DNA of 64,000 nt from Fimbriimonadia bacterium (GTDB taxonomy: Bacteria; Armatimonadota; Fimbriimonadia; Fimbriimonadales; JABRVX01): assembly GCA_039961735.1 (NCBI GenBank), contig JABRVX010000031.1, forward strand, positions 1 through 64,000, written 5' to 3'. Within the stretch, counting starts at the first letter, position 1. Each line of letters begins with the position of its first letter. The position numbers and the translations under genes are program-made. This document shows positions 55,356 through 62,999 of this stretch, piece by piece. The notes below the pieces were generated by a model. It made no database searches, had not been told where the DNA came from, and saw only the letters and a program-made list of their open reading frames with translations.

Positions 55356-56319
55356 GTGGGTAACACCCAAAGACCTGAAGGGAGCCGTCTCCGCACTGAG
55401 TGGCGACAGCGCCAAAGTGCTCGCGGGTGGGATTGACCTGCTATGCGAGATGAAAGAGGGGCTTGTCACCCCCTCGCACGTCGTCAACCTGAAATCCATC
55501 GCCGGGCTGAACCAGATGGTGGGAAGAGACGACCTGCGGATCGGCGCTCTGGTCACGCTGACGGAGCTTGCCGAATCGGAGTCTGTCAGGTCGCAGTACA
55601 AGGCGGTGGCGGAGGCCGCATTGTCCGTCGGTTCGCCGCAGATCCGGAACGTGGGGACGGTGGGCGGGAACCTGTGCCAACGGCCCCGCTGTTGGTATTA
55701 CCGCGACGTCGCAATCGAGTGCTTGAAAAAGGGCGGCGACCGCTGCTTTGCGGAGGACGGCGAGAACGAGTACCACGCGATCTTGGGCGGGGGGCCTTGC
55801 CACATCGTGCATCCTTCGGACCTCGCCCCGGCTCTGATCGCCTTCGACGCCAAGGTGGAGATTCAGGGCACGTCAGCGCGCTCGCTTCCGTTGCTCGACT
55901 TCTTCGTGCTGCCTGCGGTGAACTGGGGGCAAGAGAACGTTCTGGCCCCGAACGAGATCGTGACCGCCGTGACGCTGCCCAAGGCGACGGCGGGCTGGAA
56001 GAGCGCCTACTACAAGTTCCGCGAGCGGGAGTCTTTCGATTGGGCGTTGGCGAGCGCAGCCGTAACGCTGCGAATGTCGGGCAACACCGTCCAGGACTGT
56101 CGGGTAGTGCTCGGCGGGGTGGCGCCAATTCCATGGCGGTCCAAGGAAGCGGAATCGGCCTTGAAAGGCAAGACTATAAGCCCCGCCCTAGCCGAAGCTG
56201 CGGGCAAGGCCGCGGTCACGGGGGCGAAGCCGCTGAAGCACAACGGCTACAAGGTGCGGTTGGCAGCCAACGTGGTTCGAATCGCGTTGCTTCGCGCCGC
56301 AGGGTTAGAGGAGGCCTAG
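55342..56319 (+). CDS. Aldehyde oxidoreductase FAD and [4Fe-4S] subunit (PaoB/YagS-like)
   Basis: A 325-residue FAD-binding subunit. FAD motifs are AGGIDLL (28-34) and GTVGGN (105-110). A Cys-rich insertion, C112, C117, C127 and C135, matches the extra [4Fe-4S] cluster of PaoB and distinguishes it from ordinary xanthine dehydrogenase subunits. C153 is further on. It sends electrons from flavin to an acceptor. The ATG at 55342 overlaps the end of the large-subunit gene by 14 bases. No PaoD/XdhC maturation gene is visible nearby. Confidence 0.92.
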   Translation: MNAFEWVTPKDLKGAVSALSGDSAKVLAGGIDLLCEMKEGLVTPSHVVNLKSIAGLNQMVGRDDLRIGALVTLTELAESESVRSQYKAVAEAALSVGSPQIRNVGTVGGNLCQRPRCWYYRDVAIECLKKGGDRCFAEDGENEYHAILGGGPCHIVHPSDLAPALIAFDAKVEIQGTSARSLPLLDFFVLPAVNWGQENVLAPNEIVTAVTLPKATAGWKSAYYKFRERESFDWALASAAVTLRMSGNTVQDCRVVLGGVAPIPWRSKEAESALKGKTISPALAEAAGKAAVTGAKPLKHNGYKVRLAANVVRIALLRAAGLEEA

Positions 56320-56321
56320 GG

Positions 56322-56552
56322 ATGGAGCAAGCCGAACGCGTCCGCTGCATCTACCTGTACTGCAAGAACGAGCAATACGAGGAGATCCCGCCGCCCGAGT
56401 TGGACCCCGATCACGTCTCCCCTCCGAAGCACTACTGGTGCGGGAGGACCTTGAGCTCCTTTGGGCCGGACGGCGAGGAAGCGTGCCTGGAGGCGTGTGG
56501 TCCGGGCCGCTCCTGCCACGCCGCCCACACGGCTGTGCAACAGGGAACCTGA
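56322..56552 (+). CDS. Small Cys-rich protein downstream of the aldehyde oxidoreductase
   Basis: A 76-residue protein starting 2 bases after the FAD subunit gene, with GAGGCCTAGGG as ribosome site. Six Cys: C9, C14, C40, C55, C59 and C65, with several His (H31, H37, H66, H69). The pattern could bind a metal or iron-sulfur cluster or form disulfides. It has no signal peptide. No family is recognised. Because it is the last gene of the operon, it might be an electron acceptor, a maturation helper or a chaperone for the molybdenum enzyme. Confidence 0.6.
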   Translation: MEQAERVRCIYLYCKNEQYEEIPPPELDPDHVSPPKHYWCGRTLSSFGPDGEEACLEACGPGRSCHAAHTAVQQGT

Positions 56553-56672
56553 GACATACGCGGTCAGTTACCGTCAATTTAACGGGTGGCCGACTCTGCG
56601 CTTGGGGCGTGGCTGCGTGCCCATCCAGCTGTGGTGGCTGGGTAGAGGTCGCTTGCTGAGCACGCACAAGGG

Positions 56673-56678
56673 TAGAAT
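56673..56678 (+). promoter_or_regulatory. Possible -10 box (TAGAAT) of the barrel protein gene
   Basis: TAGAAT lies 36 bases before the ATG at 56715. TTGCTG at 56653 is only 14 bases away, too close for a standard -35. Confidence 0.4.
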
Positions 56679-56714
56679 GGCTGCGAATAACCCCGTACAA
56701 GGGAGGGTCATTAG

Positions 56715-57245
56715 ATGCGAAATTGGATTTCGCTGTTGGCGGTCGCCGTACTGGTCGGTTCGTTTGCGTTCGGAACCATGGCAAGAGCGCAGGACGTCCA
56801 GCCGGTCGGCCTGACCGTCCGAGCGGGTGCGTTCTTCCCCACGGAGAGTGAGACGCGCGACGCTACGGAAGACGTCTGGTTCACTGCGGGTCTGGAGTAC
56901 AAGCTCGGGAACCTCGGCGAGCCCGACTACAGCAACAACTACCGCGCGGAGTACTCGGTCAGCGGGGACTACTACGGCTCCGGTGACTTCACCGCCATTC
57001 CCGTGCTGGTGAACTATGTCGGCCGCGTGGACACGTTCCGGTACAGCCTGGGCCTCGGCGTCACATTCGCCGATACGCCTGACGACAACAACAAGACCGT
57101 GTTCGGCTACCGGTTCGCCGTGGGTTACGAGTTCGCGACGGGCTCGACCCCGTTCTTTATCGAGGGCGGCTATATGGGCGCCTCCGGTTCGGGCATCGGA
57201 TCGAAGCTCAACGGGTTCTTCGCTGGAGTGGGCTTCCGCTTCTAG
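56715..57245 (+). CDS. Small outer-membrane beta-barrel-like protein
   Basis: A 176-residue protein with a signal peptide (MRNWISLLAVAVLVGSFAFGTMARA) and alternating-hydrophobic beta-strands: GLTVRAGAFFP, VWFTAGLEYKLG, FTAIPVLVNYV, FRYSLGLGVTFAD, YRFAVGYEFAT, and a final strand FFAGVGFRF. The terminal aromatic Phe is the classic signal for outer-membrane insertion. Probably an eight-stranded OmpA/OmpX-like barrel. Function unknown. It has its own promoter and terminator; the ribosome site is AAGGGAGGG. Confidence 0.8.
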   Translation: MRNWISLLAVAVLVGSFAFGTMARAQDVQPVGLTVRAGAFFPTESETRDATEDVWFTAGLEYKLGNLGEPDYSNNYRAEYSVSGDYYGSGDFTAIPVLVNYVGRVDTFRYSLGLGVTFADTPDDNNKTVFGYRFAVGYEFATGSTPFFIEGGYMGASGSGIGSKLNGFFAGVGFRF

Positions 57246-57270
57246 GCGGAGACCCGTTCTCTGACATATA

Positions 57271-57297
57271 GGGCTCGCCCCTCGACGGGGCGAGCCC
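57271..57297 (+). terminator. Terminator hairpin after the barrel protein gene
   Basis: GGGCTCGCCCC and GGGGCGAGCCC form a perfect 11-bp stem with a TCGAC loop, followed by GTTGTCTTT. Confidence 0.75.
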
Positions 57298-57341
57298 GTT
57301 GTCTTTACGCTGTATTTAGCGACAAAAGGCACGGTCGCGGA

Positions 57342-57347
57342 TACAAT
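57342..57347 (+). promoter_or_regulatory. -10 box (TACAAT) for a leaderless ABC fusion transcript
   Basis: TACAAT ends 8 bases before ATG 57356 with no Shine-Dalgarno between. Transcription would start at or next to the A of the start codon. No strong -35. Confidence 0.45.
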
Positions 57348-57355
57348 CACAGGCG

Positions 57356-59797
57356 ATGAAATGGCTGCTGCTCGCCGGTGGGCTGTTGGTCGCCTTCTGG
57401 ATCACGGCTATGGCGTTGCGACCGCCGGAAGCTGGCCCTGGTGTAATCAAGCTGCGCGTATGGGGCATGAGCCTGGGGGAGGAAGACAAGGGCTTCGCGG
57501 CGCAGATCCGCGAGTTCGAACGCAGAAACCCCGGCATCGAGGTCTCGGTGCTCTCGATGGGCGCGGGGGCCATGAACCCCCAGAAGCTCCTGACGGCCAT
57601 CGTCGGCAAGTCGCCCCCTGATCTCGTCTTCCAAGACCGCTTCACCATCGGCGACTGGGCAAGTCGTGGCGCGTTCGAACCTCTCGATGACCTGTTGGAA
57701 AGAGACCGAGACGACCCAATGTGCCCGCGGCAGGAAGACTACTACCCGGCGACCTGGAGTGAAGCCGTCTACAGGGGCAAGGTGTACGCGATCCCGGCGG
57801 GGACGGACGACCGGGCGCTCTACTGGAATCGAGAGGTCTTTCGACAAGCCGCTCCGAGGCTGCGTAAAGCCGGGCTGGACCCGACCCGCCCACCGAGAAC
57901 CTGGTCCGAGCTCAAAGCCTACGCGCTGGCGCTGACCGAGCGGCGACCGGACGGCACGTTCAAGCGCATCGGCTTCATCCCGAACTTCGGGAACTCGTGG
58001 CTGTACCTCTACTCGTGGCAGATGAACGGAGAGTTCATGTCGCCGGACGGGAAGACGTGCACGCTGGACAATCCACGCACGCGGAAGGCCCTGGAGTTCA
58101 TGGTCGAGATGTATGACATGCTCGGCGGTATCGAGCGAATCGAGGGCTTCGTATCGGGCTTTCAAGGGAACGAGTTGGACCCTTTCCTCACGGGCAAGCT
58201 GGCGATGAAGATCGACGGGAGCTGGTCGCTTGGGCACATCGCACGATATCGTCCCACGCTCGATTTCGGTGTCGCGCCCGCGCCGGTACCGGACGATCGC
58301 TATTACCGACGCGGCGAGTTCCGCGATGAGAAGGACACCTTCATCACCTGGGGCGGCGGCTTCTCCTACGCGATCCCCACTGGCTCGAAGAATGTAGAGG
58401 CCGCTTGGAAGTTCATCAAGTGGATGACCAGCCCGGAGTCGGCTGTGCTGGACGTGCGGGTGCAGGGTGAGTACTACGCGAGCCTCGGACGCATCAATGT
58501 GATGACGTTCCGCGCCAACCGGATTGCCACCGAACGCCTCTACCGTGAGTTCCGGCCCGAGTCGGAGAACCTGGCTGCGGGCCTGCGACAGTTTATCGAT
58601 CTGCTGCCGACCGCGCGGTTCCGCCCCGTGACATTCGTCGGGCAGAAGCTATGGGATGAGCATGTGCGCGCGTTCGACCAAGCCGTGCGCCACGTGCAGA
58701 CACCCGAGGACGCATTGCGCAACGGCCGTCTCGCCGTGCAGAGAGAGCTGGACAGGGTGTCGGAGATCGAGCGGTATCCAGAGGTGCCCGCTGCAGCGAT
58801 AGACTTGGTGGCGGGTCTCGTGATCGGCGGCGTGCTGGGTGGGATCGTGTTCGCGTTGTTGAGGGTTCGTCGAATGAGCCGACTCGCGCGGGGAGAGGCG
58901 CTGGCGGGCTATGCGTTTATCACCCCTTGGGTGCTCGGGTTCGTGTGTTTCACGGCGGGGCCGATTCTCGTCTCCATCCTACTCAGCTTCTGTCACTACG
59001 ATGCGATGCACCCTGCCAGGTGGGTGGGTACGGCCAACTACTCCGAGCTGTTCACTTCGGATTGGGCGAAGTTCGGGAAGGCGGCATATAACGTCTTCTA
59101 CCTGGCAGTGATCGGCGTGCCGCTCAACCTCGTGACGGGGCTCGCGATTGCCATGCTGTTGAACACCGGCGTGCGTGGCATGACGGTGTATCGCACGGGG
59201 TTCTACATCCCGGCGGTAGCACCCATCGTGGCTGCCGGCGTGCTGTGGGCGTGGGTGCTCTCGGGCGATCCGGAGAAGGGGCTCCTGAATGCAGCACTGA
59301 GAGTGGTATGGTCGGGTGAACTGCCAGGGTGGCTTTCTTCTGCGACGTGGTCGAAGCCGGCTCTGATCGTGATGGGCCTGTGGGGTGCGGGCGGTGGAAT
59401 GGTGCTGTGGTTGGCGGGACTTCAGGGCGTACCGAAGCAGTTGTACGAAGCCGCCCGCATAGACGGAGCGAACTCCTGGCAATGCTTCCGAAAGATCACT
59501 CTCCCACAGATATCGCCCTATCTGTTCTTCAATGTGATCATGGGTTCCATCGGTGCGCTGCAGGAATTCGACAGAATCTACATCATGCGCCCTCCCGGCT
59601 CCGAGGGTGTGGGGCCGGTGGACAGCCTACTGGTGCCGGTGTTCTATCTGTTCGACAACGGCTTCAAGTACTTTCGCATGGGGTATGCGTCCTCGATTGC
59701 GTGGGTGCTGTTCGTGGTAGTTCTGGCGCTCACGGTGATCCAACTCAAGCTCGCGCCGCGCTGGGTGTACTATGAGGGGGCGAGGGCTAAGGAATGA
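57356..59797 (+). CDS. ABC importer: solute-binding protein fused to MalF-type permease
   Basis: An 813-residue fusion. An uncleaved-looking N-terminal anchor (WLLLAGGLLVAFWITAMAL) is followed by a complete family 1 solute-binding domain, about residues 30-460 (VIKLRVWGMSLGEEDKGFAAQIREFERRNPGIEV ... VEAAWKFIKWMTSPES). Then come a helix at about 482-503 and a permease from about 515 with some six TM helices and the EAA loop YEAARIDGANSWQCFRKITLPQ near residue 698. The two parts are normally separate proteins. The stop overlaps the next permease by 4 bases. Sugar import is likely. Confidence 0.9.
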   Translation: MKWLLLAGGLLVAFWITAMALRPPEAGPGVIKLRVWGMSLGEEDKGFAAQIREFERRNPGIEVSVLSMGAGAMNPQKLLTAIVGKSPPDLVFQDRFTIGDWASRGAFEPLDDLLERDRDDPMCPRQEDYYPATWSEAVYRGKVYAIPAGTDDRALYWNREVFRQAAPRLRKAGLDPTRPPRTWSELKAYALALTERRPDGTFKRIGFIPNFGNSWLYLYSWQMNGEFMSPDGKTCTLDNPRTRKALEFMVEMYDMLGGIERIEGFVSGFQGNELDPFLTGKLAMKIDGSWSLGHIARYRPTLDFGVAPAPVPDDRYYRRGEFRDEKDTFITWGGGFSYAIPTGSKNVEAAWKFIKWMTSPESAVLDVRVQGEYYASLGRINVMTFRANRIATERLYREFRPESENLAAGLRQFIDLLPTARFRPVTFVGQKLWDEHVRAFDQAVRHVQTPEDALRNGRLAVQRELDRVSEIERYPEVPAAAIDLVAGLVIGGVLGGIVFALLRVRRMSRLARGEALAGYAFITPWVLGFVCFTAGPILVSILLSFCHYDAMHPARWVGTANYSELFTSDWAKFGKAAYNVFYLAVIGVPLNLVTGLAIAMLLNTGVRGMTVYRTGFYIPAVAPIVAAGVLWAWVLSGDPEKGLLNAALRVVWSGELPGWLSSATWSKPALIVMGLWGAGGGMVLWLAGLQGVPKQLYEAARIDGANSWQCFRKITLPQISPYLFFNVIMGSIGALQEFDRIYIMRPPGSEGVGPVDSLLVPVFYLFDNGFKYFRMGYASSIAWVLFVVVLALTVIQLKLAPRWVYYEGARAKE

Positions 59798-61164
59798 CGC
59801 TCCACAGCGCCCTTATACCCGTAACCTCGCTGTTCCTCGTGTTCGCTCTTTGGTTGACGGGGTGGGCCGGCATCGGGTGTAGGGGAATTATCGGCCGATG
59901 GAGTTGGGTGTTCCTCGTCTTCGGGTCGATGGGAGTCGTGCTGGTGACAGCGGCGCTAGGGGTATTAGTATCATCGCCGCCAGGCGAGCCTGCTCGGTTC
60001 GGATACTCGATCCACACACAAGGAAAGAGCTACGCGATCCTCGTGGCGGTCGGTTCGTTGATGCTGTTAGGCACACTCTTCGGCGCACTCTTTGCGGGCA
60101 TGAGGTCGCGCAGGGGCTTGCATGCGACCCGGGGCGCTGCGAGAGACAGCCTGCTGCATATCGTACTCACGGCCGGTTTGGTAGTCTTCGGTATCCCCTT
60201 CGCATGGCTGGTCGTTACGTCGTTCAAGGAAGACGTGGACATGGCGAAAGTACCCCCGGTGTGGGTGCCTCGCGTTCAGCAGTACGTACAGATCGAGGGA
60301 CGCCGGGCGGCGCTCGTAACAGGCGAGTACCGGGGTACGAAGTTCAAGGGCGCAGCGGTCCGTGAGTTTGCGGACGGACGTCGTACCATCCAGATTCTCG
60401 AGCCGGAAAGGCTTGCGGGAACGCGATTCACTGCGCGCACCGGAGACACCGAGAACGTTCGCGAAGTGGGCTTGAAGTGGGAGAACTACGCTCGCGCGGT
60501 TCGCAGCCTGCCAGAGGAGACCGTATACGGCACCGTGTACGTGTTCAACACACTTCTCCTAGTTGCGTTGAACATGGCAGGTACATTGCTTTCCAGCTCC
60601 ATCGTGGGCTATGCCTTCGCACGACTGCGCTTTCCAGGACGGGATGCCATCTTTCTCATGTTACTGGCGACGCTGATGTTGCCGGGGGCAGTGACTATGC
60701 TACCCGTGTTCCTCATCTTCCGTTCGCTCGGATGGGTGGATACGCTGTATCCGCTATGGGTGCCATCGCTGTTCGGTTCGGCGTTCAACATCTTCCTGCT
60801 ACGGCAGTTCTTCCTAACCGTGCCTATGGAGTTGGAGGAGGCCGCGAGGATTGATGGGTGCGGCTACGTACAGACGTACTGGTCTATCATGCTGCCACAG
60901 GTGCGGCCCGCGCTGGCAGCCGTAGCCATCTGGACGTTCACGGGGACGTGGAACAACTTCATGGGGCCGCTGATCTACATCAACTCACCGGAGCGAATGC
61001 CCGTCTCCTATGCGCTGCAGCTCTTCCAGAGTGCCCACGGAGGGGACCCTGGCGCTCTCATGGCTGCTACTACCATGGTCATGCTACCGGTCGTGCTGGT
61101 GTTCTTCTTTGCTCAGCGATACTTCATCGAGGGTGTTACCCTCACGGGCATGGGGGGGCGGTAG
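59794..61164 (+). CDS. MalG-type ABC permease with long N-terminal and periplasmic extensions
   Basis: A 456-residue permease, well above the usual 270-300. About 110 residues of extra TM helices (TSLFLVFALWLTGWAGIG, VFLVFGSMGVVLVTAALGVLV, SYAILVAVGSLMLLGTLFGALF) precede the canonical first helix. An 85-residue soluble insertion (WVPRVQQYVQIEGRRAALVTGEYRG ... LKWENYARAVRSLP) sits before the core, which has the EAA loop EEAARIDGCGYVQTYWSIMLPQ near residue 348. Partner of the fused subunit at 57356. No ATPase gene follows. Confidence 0.9.
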   Translation: MTLHSALIPVTSLFLVFALWLTGWAGIGCRGIIGRWSWVFLVFGSMGVVLVTAALGVLVSSPPGEPARFGYSIHTQGKSYAILVAVGSLMLLGTLFGALFAGMRSRRGLHATRGAARDSLLHIVLTAGLVVFGIPFAWLVVTSFKEDVDMAKVPPVWVPRVQQYVQIEGRRAALVTGEYRGTKFKGAAVREFADGRRTIQILEPERLAGTRFTARTGDTENVREVGLKWENYARAVRSLPEETVYGTVYVFNTLLLVALNMAGTLLSSSIVGYAFARLRFPGRDAIFLMLLATLMLPGAVTMLPVFLIFRSLGWVDTLYPLWVPSLFGSAFNIFLLRQFFLTVPMELEEAARIDGCGYVQTYWSIMLPQVRPALAAVAIWTFTGTWNNFMGPLIYINSPERMPVSYALQLFQSAHGGDPGALMAATTMVMLPVVLVFFFAQRYFIEGVTLTGMGGR

Positions 61165-61344
61165 CAAGATGCGCCCGACACCGATAAGACGAAGTAGGAG
61201 CCGCGCGAAGCCGCAGGTGGTGGTGCCACCGATCATGGGCGCTGGCCAGGGCATAGGTCCGAGTCCGCTCGACGCCCTTCCAGATCCACGTCTTGCGTGC
61301 ACGCCTCGGTAACGGTGCCGGGCGACGACATACGGGTAGGTCGC

Positions 61345-62121
61345 CTACAGGTAGCCCAGCACCTTGTGCAACTGGGGGATGACGCGGACGTCTGCGCCGT
61401 GGCGGGAGAGGTGTACAGCCCACGCGAGCAGTTGGCCAGCACCGGGGGGCTTCTGCTCGGGCGCTACCGATGTCACCGGTTGCAGAATCAGCGTCACCGT
61501 GTGCCGCATACACAGCTCCGCAGCCCGCTCGAGATCCTCTTCCTGCGTGTCGGCCGCCACCACGCACTTTGCGAACACCTGCGCGCGCGACGCACACGCG
61601 ACCTCCAAGAAGGCATCGTGCCGCTCGAAAAGGTCGGTGTCATGCGAGACCGAGGGCAGCTTGATATCCGCGGCGATCCAGTCCACCCATAGCACCACGC
61701 GCGAGAGTTGCCGCACGAGATCGCCCGCCGTCTCCAGATACACACGCAGCCCGCGCTCGCGCAGTAGGGGGAAAAGATCCACCAGCCCTTCGGCCTGGAG
61801 CAGCGGCTCGCCCCCCGTGATGGCGATCGAGTGGTGCGGTCCAAACCGCCGGTCGAGGTCCACTATCAAGTCGCGTACGGCTTCCGGCTCTACCGGGTTG
61901 GCCTCCGAACGAAACGTCTGCGATCCCGGCGGGTCTTCGATGCGGAAGCGGGGCGGCAGGAAGCCCTTAGGCTGAAGCACCGACTTGGTCTCCGGGGTGT
62001 CGCAGTACACGCAGTCCAAGTGGCATCCGAACAGCCGGACGAAGACCTGGCGCACGCCGACCAACAGCCCCTCGCCCTGGATGGAGGAGAATACCTCCTG
62101 CAGAACGAGCGGGCGGCTCAT
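61345..62121 (-). CDS. queE: 7-carboxy-7-deazaguanine synthase
   Basis: A 258-residue radical SAM enzyme that turns 6-carboxytetrahydropterin into 7-carboxy-7-deazaguanine on the way to queuosine. The cluster motif is C33-x3-C37-x2-C40 (FGCHLDCVYCDT) and the SAM-binding GGEP motif is in ITGGEPLLQ. The substrate region has SSIQGEG near the N terminus. ATG 62121 is chosen because it gives this N terminus and overlaps the queD stop by 4 bases. Confidence 0.94.
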   Translation of the reverse strand: MSRPLVLQEVFSSIQGEGLLVGVRQVFVRLFGCHLDCVYCDTPETKSVLQPKGFLPPRFRIEDPPGSQTFRSEANPVEPEAVRDLIVDLDRRFGPHHSIAITGGEPLLQAEGLVDLFPLLRERGLRVYLETAGDLVRQLSRVVLWVDWIAADIKLPSVSHDTDLFERHDAFLEVACASRAQVFAKCVVAADTQEEDLERAAELCMRHTVTLILQPVTSVAPEQKPPGAGQLLAWAVHLSRHGADVRVIPQLHKVLGYL

Positions 62122-62462
62122 TGGGGAGAATATCGGCAGGCGCAGTCGGCGGTCTCCCACACGGTAACCGCGCTCACCGGCAAGCCTCGCTCGGCCAGCC
62201 TGCCGAACAGCCACTCAGCGATTGCCTCGGCGGTAGTGGGCCCCGGAAGCACATCGTTGAGGTAGCTATGATCGGGGACGACTTCCGCGAGGGCACGTTT
62301 GAGGTCGCCGAAGTCCACCACCATGCCGAGACCATCCAGCTCCCGACCCGTAAACTCGGCTTCGACCTCGTATCGGTGGCCGTGCAACCGACTGCAGGCG
62401 CCCGGGTGATCCGGAATGCAGTGCGCGGCCTCGAACTGCGTCCTTACACGGAGCGTGTACAT
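62118..62462 (-). CDS. queD: 6-carboxy-5,6,7,8-tetrahydropterin synthase
   Basis: A 114-residue QueD/PTPS-fold protein. The zinc ligands are His14, His27 and His29 (FEAAHCIP ... CSRLHGHRY) and the catalytic Cys is C23. MVVDFGDLK and a final VWETADCACRY with the conserved Glu complete the site. It makes 6-carboxytetrahydropterin from dihydroneopterin triphosphate for QueE. queC and queF are not in the window. The regulator gene lies 30 bases upstream on the same strand. Confidence 0.94.
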   Translation of the reverse strand: MYTLRVRTQFEAAHCIPDHPGACSRLHGHRYEVEAEFTGRELDGLGMVVDFGDLKRALAEVVPDHSYLNDVLPGPTTAEAIAEWLFGRLAERGLPVSAVTVWETADCACRYSPQ

Positions 62463-62492
62463 CGTGGATATCTTAGCACGCGCGAGGCGGGC

Positions 62493-62912
62493 TCAGGTGC
62501 CGAGCATGACGTCCGTCTCGCGGACGAACGCGAGCACACGGGAACCGGGCTGCAATCCCATGCGCCGGGCGGAGGCTGCTGGAATGAGAGCGGCCATCTC
62601 CTGTCCGCCATCGAGTATCAGCGTGACTTCGGCGATGGTCTTGTCTACGTTGACCTGCTTCACCGTTCCCATCAGGCGGTTGCGCGTGCTTACCTCCAGG
62701 GCTAGCGGGAGCTCTGGCTCGACGACCACCTTCGGTCCGAGAAGCTCGGCGCGGATGACCGCGACCTGCTCGGGCGAATACCAGCGCCAGTTGCGCCAGT
62801 CGCGTTCTGGCGCGGGGATTTTGCCCGTGCGCTCCCACATGTAGAGCGTCTTCGGGGTCACCCCGAGCGCCGCGGCGGCTTCCGAACGGCTGAGCTTGCC
62901 TTGCTTCTCCAT
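62493..62912 (-). CDS. MerR-type helix-turn-helix protein fused to a Mop (molybdate-binding) domain
   Basis: A 139-residue protein. Residues about 5-60 form a MerR/excisionase-like winged helix (KLSRSEAAAALGVTPKTLYMWERTGKIPAPERD, WRWYSPEQVAVIRAEL). Residues about 72-139 form a single Mop/TOBE domain (STRNRLMGTVKQVNVDKTIAEVTLILDGG), the fold that binds molybdate or tungstate in ModE, ModC and molbindins. Mop domains need to dimerise or oligomerise to bind the ligand. It is probably a molybdate-responsive repressor or activator. It precedes queD by 30 bases and faces the redox gene at 63000. ATG 62912; no clear Shine-Dalgarno. Confidence 0.8.
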   Translation of the reverse strand: MEKQGKLSRSEAAAALGVTPKTLYMWERTGKIPAPERDWRNWRWYSPEQVAVIRAELLGPKVVVEPELPLALEVSTRNRLMGTVKQVNVDKTIAEVTLILDGGQEMAALIPAASARRMGLQPGSRVLAFVRETDVMLGT

Positions 62913-62999
62913 GGCCTGACAGCTTTTGATTCGACGGTGGTTAACGAGTCCTGCAGCGGAGCAGGATTCCCTTTCGCGCCGGGGAAGGCAATCGGTGAG

